Shown here: positions 62,002 to 64,000 of the stretch, piece after piece
Layout of the letters: the number at the start of each line of letters is the position of its first letter
How positions within the stretch are numbered: the stretch's first letter is position 1
Assembly (NCBI GenBank): GCA_003241965.1
Contig: QBMB01000002.1
Span: forward strand, 1-64,000
Reading direction: 5' to 3'
Length of the DNA: 64,000 nt
Origin: Burkholderiales bacterium
GTDB taxonomy: Bacteria; Pseudomonadota; Gammaproteobacteria; Burkholderiales; Burkholderiaceae_C
The notes under the pieces: model-generated
Told to the model about the DNA's origin: nothing
The model's database searches: none
Seen by the model: only the letters and a program-made list of their open reading frames with translations
Position numbers and translations under genes: made by a program

Positions 62002-63207
62002 TCATGGCGGCGCCTGAAGAGGTGGCGCACGGATCGTCTCGCCGCGCGTGAAGGTCAGCACGATGGTCATCGCGTGGCCACAGTGCGGGCAGACGAAGGT
62101 TGGGCGCACGGTGTCCTGCGGATCGTCGCAGGGTGGCGGAACCTGTGGATCCTGCAGAGGCACTTGCAGCAGCTGGCGTGCAAGCGCCAGGCAGGCTGCT
62201 CGGTTGCAGTTGGCCAGCAGTCCGTAGTGGCGGATGCGGTGGAAGCCTCCGGGCAGCACGTGCAACAGAAAGCGGCGCATGAACTCGCCGGCATCGAGCG
62301 TCATCGTCTTGTGGCGTGTCTTGCCTTGGACATGGCCCTTGTCGCGGTAGTCCTTCCACCGCAAGGTCACGCCGCGCTCATCAAGTGCCACGAGTCGGCT
62401 GTTGGAGATGGCCACCCGGTGCGTGTAGCGCGACAGGTACGCCAGCACCGCCTGGGGTCCGGCGAACGGGCGCTTGGCGTAGACCACCCACTCGCATTGG
62501 CGCAGCGGTGCCAGCCAGCGGGCAAACGCCGCAGCGTCCGCCAGCGGCGCGTGTTCACCGAAGAATTGCAACCGGGCCTCACGGTGCGCCTGTTGCAGCG
62601 CTTCGAGGAAGCGCCGGCGGAACAACCGGGAGAGCACGCGCACCGGCAGGAAGAACCCGCGCCGGCAGGCGATCCAGTGTTCGCCGTCGCTCGCCAGGCC
62701 GCCACCGGGGACGATGCCGTGCACGTGCGGGTGGTGTGTGAGCGCCGAGCCCCAGGTGTGCAGCACCAGCGTCACACCCAGTCGAGCGCCCAGGTGTTTC
62801 GGATCGTCACCGATGGTCAGAAGAGTCTCAGCGGCGATGTCGAACAGCAAGCCATAGACCACCGCCTTGTTGCAGTATGCGATCTCGGCGATGGGTGCTG
62901 GCAACGTGAAGACCACGTGGAAGTACTCCACCGGCAGCAGGTCGGCGTTGCGTGCCTGGAGCCAACGCCGGGCCGCGCTGGCCTGGCACTTGGGGCAGTG
63001 CCGGTTGCGGCAGGAGTTGTAGGCGATCTGGTCGGTGCCACACCCCTCGCAGCGCAAGACATGCCCACCCAATGCCGCGCTGCGGCACTGCTCGATGGCC
63101 GACATGACCTTGAGTTGGGCCAGGCTCAGGTGGCCACGCTGAGCCTGGCGCCAGGCGGGTCCATGAATGCGGAAGATGTCGGCGACTTCCAGGGCGGCGT
63201 GCCCCAT
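62002..63207 (-). CDS. IS91-family transposase
   Basis: A 401-aa rolling-circle transposase. The N-terminal zinc finger has C53, C56, C66, C71 and C74 (RCEGCG; SCRNRHCPKCQ). The HUH metal motif is THHPHVHGIVPGGG (H161, H163), and the catalytic tyrosine region is VLAYLSRYTHRVAISN near residues 245-255. A second Cys pair (FVCPHCGHAM) lies at the C-terminus. Confidence 0.93.
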   Translation of the reverse strand: MGHAALEVADIFRIHGPAWRQAQRGHLSLAQLKVMSAIEQCRSAALGGHVLRCEGCGTDQIAYNSCRNRHCPKCQASAARRWLQARNADLLPVEYFHVVFTLPAPIAEIAYCNKAVVYGLLFDIAAETLLTIGDDPKHLGARLGVTLVLHTWGSALTHHPHVHGIVPGGGLASDGEHWIACRRGFFLPVRVLSRLFRRRFLEALQQAHREARLQFFGEHAPLADAAAFARWLAPLRQCEWVVYAKRPFAGPQAVLAYLSRYTHRVAISNSRLVALDERGVTLRWKDYRDKGHVQGKTRHKTMTLDAGEFMRRFLLHVLPGGFHRIRHYGLLANCNRAACLALARQLLQVPLQDPQVPPPCDDPQDTVRPTFVCPHCGHAMTIVLTFTRGETIRAPPLQAPP

Positions 63208-63226
63208 GACCGCAGAGACCGCAGAC

Positions 63227-64000
63227 CTACGACGAGGGCAGCGTCTCCAGTGGGCTGATCACCGCGCGCAGCACTTCGGTGGCCACGTGCGTGTACAGCG
63301 CGGTGGTCTCCAGCCGCTTGTGGCCCAGCAGCACCTGGATCACGCGGATGTCGACCTTCTGCTCGAGCAGATGCGTTGCAAAGCTGTGGCGCAGCGTGTG
63401 CATCGACACGCGCTTGTCGATCTGGGCGGCGTCGGCCGCCAGGTGGATCGCGCGGTTGAGCTGCCGGGTGGACAGTGAGTCCATGGGGTTGAGCCCCGGA
63501 AACAGCCAGCCGTTGGGCAGGATCTTGCCTTGCGCGTGCCCCACCCGCCACCATGCCCGTAGCCGCTCGAGCAGCACGGGCGAGAGCATGGCGTAACGGT
63601 CCTTGCCCCCCTTGCCTTGCTCCACACGCAGCGTCATGCGCTCACTATCGATATCCGTGACCTTCAACGCACAGACTTCGCTGACGCGCAGTCCGGCCCC
63701 ATAGGCCACGGACAGCGCCGCCTGGTACTTGGGGTTTGGTGCAGCGGCGATCAGACGGGCGACCTCGTCGCAGCTCAGCACAACGGGCAGCGGGCGTGGC
63801 TGGCGAACAGGCTGCACCTTGACCAACAGCTCGGCGTGGCCCAGCGTCACGTCGAAGAAGAACTTCAAGCCACTGAGCGTGGAGTTGATGGTTGGCGGTG
63901 CCGTGCCGGTCTCGACCATGTGCAGCTGGAAGGCCCGAAGGTCCTCGGCGGTGGCGGTGTCCGGCGATCGCTTGAGATAGGCGGCGAGCCTGCGAACGGC
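63227..64000 (-). CDS. Tyrosine recombinase of the IS91 element (partial, 5' end outside window)
   Basis: At least 257 aa; the frame is open to base 64000. The N-terminal SAM-like core-binding segment (DTATAEDLRAFQLHMVETGTAPPTINSTLSGLKFFF) precedes a catalytic domain with the XerD-type boxes GLRVSEVCALKVTDID (Arg), TLRHSFATHLLE (His-x-x-Arg region) and LGHKRLETTALYTHV (His and Tyr). ATG 63919 is an internal methionine, because similarity extends upstream. It ends 19 bp before the transposase. Confidence 0.88.
   Translation of the reverse strand, partial: AVRRLAAYLKRSPDTATAEDLRAFQLHMVETGTAPPTINSTLSGLKFFFDVTLGHAELLVKVQPVRQPRPLPVVLSCDEVARLIAAAPNPKYQAALSVAYGAGLRVSEVCALKVTDIDSERMTLRVEQGKGGKDRYAMLSPVLLERLRAWWRVGHAQGKILPNGWLFPGLNPMDSLSTRQLNRAIHLAADAAQIDKRVSMHTLRHSFATHLLEQKVDIRVIQVLLGHKRLETTALYTHVATEVLRAVISPLETLPSS

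Larger units (their letters stand above)
62002..64000 (-). mobile_element. IS91-family element with integrase, incomplete
   Basis: Contains an IS91-type HUH transposase and, upstream of it, a tyrosine recombinase that continues past the window end. This two-gene form is a known IS91 subgroup. The oriIS side should lie between about 61670 and 62001; the exact boundary and the terIS side cannot be set here. Such rolling-circle elements can mobilise neighbouring DNA. Confidence 0.75.

Noticed and set aside
61948-63258. 436-codon plus-strand frame
   Set aside because: Antisense to the IS91 transposase, whose zinc and HUH motifs are intact.
1-64000. Replication initiator (RepA/TrfA) or element integrase
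   Set aside because: None of the recognised proteins fits; the only tyrosine recombinase belongs to the IS91 element. Plasmid versus integrated state is left open.

Overview
The window looks like part of a conjugative element (plasmid or integrative conjugative element) plus cargo from a GC-rich betaproteobacterium. Family resemblance of the proteins points to Burkholderiales, probably Comamonadaceae-like; this is inference, because no rRNA or tRNA is present. No replication initiator is visible, so plasmid and integrated element cannot be told apart from this piece.

Layout. (1) 0-5.4 kb, maintenance and mobilisation: a 29-bp perfect hairpin at the edge, ssb, a DUF932 gene, parA-parB, two copies of a TTGTCAAAC palindrome (parS-like), a candidate oriT sharing a 10-base nic core with IncP/RP4, a MobC-like gene and a MOBP-type relaxase. 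(2) 5.4-15.7 kb, a DNA phosphorothioation (Dnd) defence island: XRE regulator, dndC, a 66-aa small protein, dndD, a DndE-like domain fused to a HerA/FtsK-type ATPase, a GIY-YIG nuclease, dndB, and a convergent 890-aa putative methyltransferase with an internal duplication and an M15-peptidase-like C-terminus. It lacks dndA and dndFGH. (3) 15.8-32.9 kb, all minus strand: the conjugation operon, read from right to left as trbM-like, virB1, B2, B3, B4, a small Cys-rich gene, B6, B5, B8, B9, B10, B11, virD4, OmpA-like lipoprotein, LPD7 protein, DUF1173 protein and a class II Fic protein. (4) 33.2-35.8 kb: umuDC and a divergent yedK-like gene around one LexA box. (5) 36-53.9 kb cargo: P-type cation ATPase, CDF transporter, a flavin-based extracytosolic electron-transfer cluster (PepSY protein, DUF2271 protein with a flavinylation motif, PepSY-flavoreductase, ApbE), a BON lipoprotein, a LuxR solo, an ACT protein, a desaturase, a transporter, an ArgP-like regulator, and a YeiE-like LysR beside the YeiH exporter. 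(6) 54-61.2 kb: a sulfite module with two ECF sigma/anti-sigma pairs, a COG4315 protein, a beta-propeller protein, DUF305, a SorA-like molybdoenzyme and a SorB-like cytochrome c. (7) 61.3-64 kb: degraded sequence and an IS91-family element with a tyrosine recombinase running off the end.

How parts work together. Three near-identical 26-bp dyads (TGCTGGATT-N8-AATCCAGCA type) precede parA, the mobilisation genes and the virB operon, which suggests one repressor coordinates partition, DNA processing and mating-channel synthesis. The Dnd island sits between the relaxase and the rest of the transfer genes and is visibly less GC-rich than its surroundings, as expected for an acquired cassette. In the sulfite module, repeated GGAAT-type promoters suggest that at least one of the two ECF factors controls it, while YeiH may export what SorAB does not oxidise.

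The most unusual system here is the Dnd variant: a DndE-ATPase fusion, a candidate GIY-YIG effector and the composite methyltransferase, without the canonical DndFGH restriction genes.
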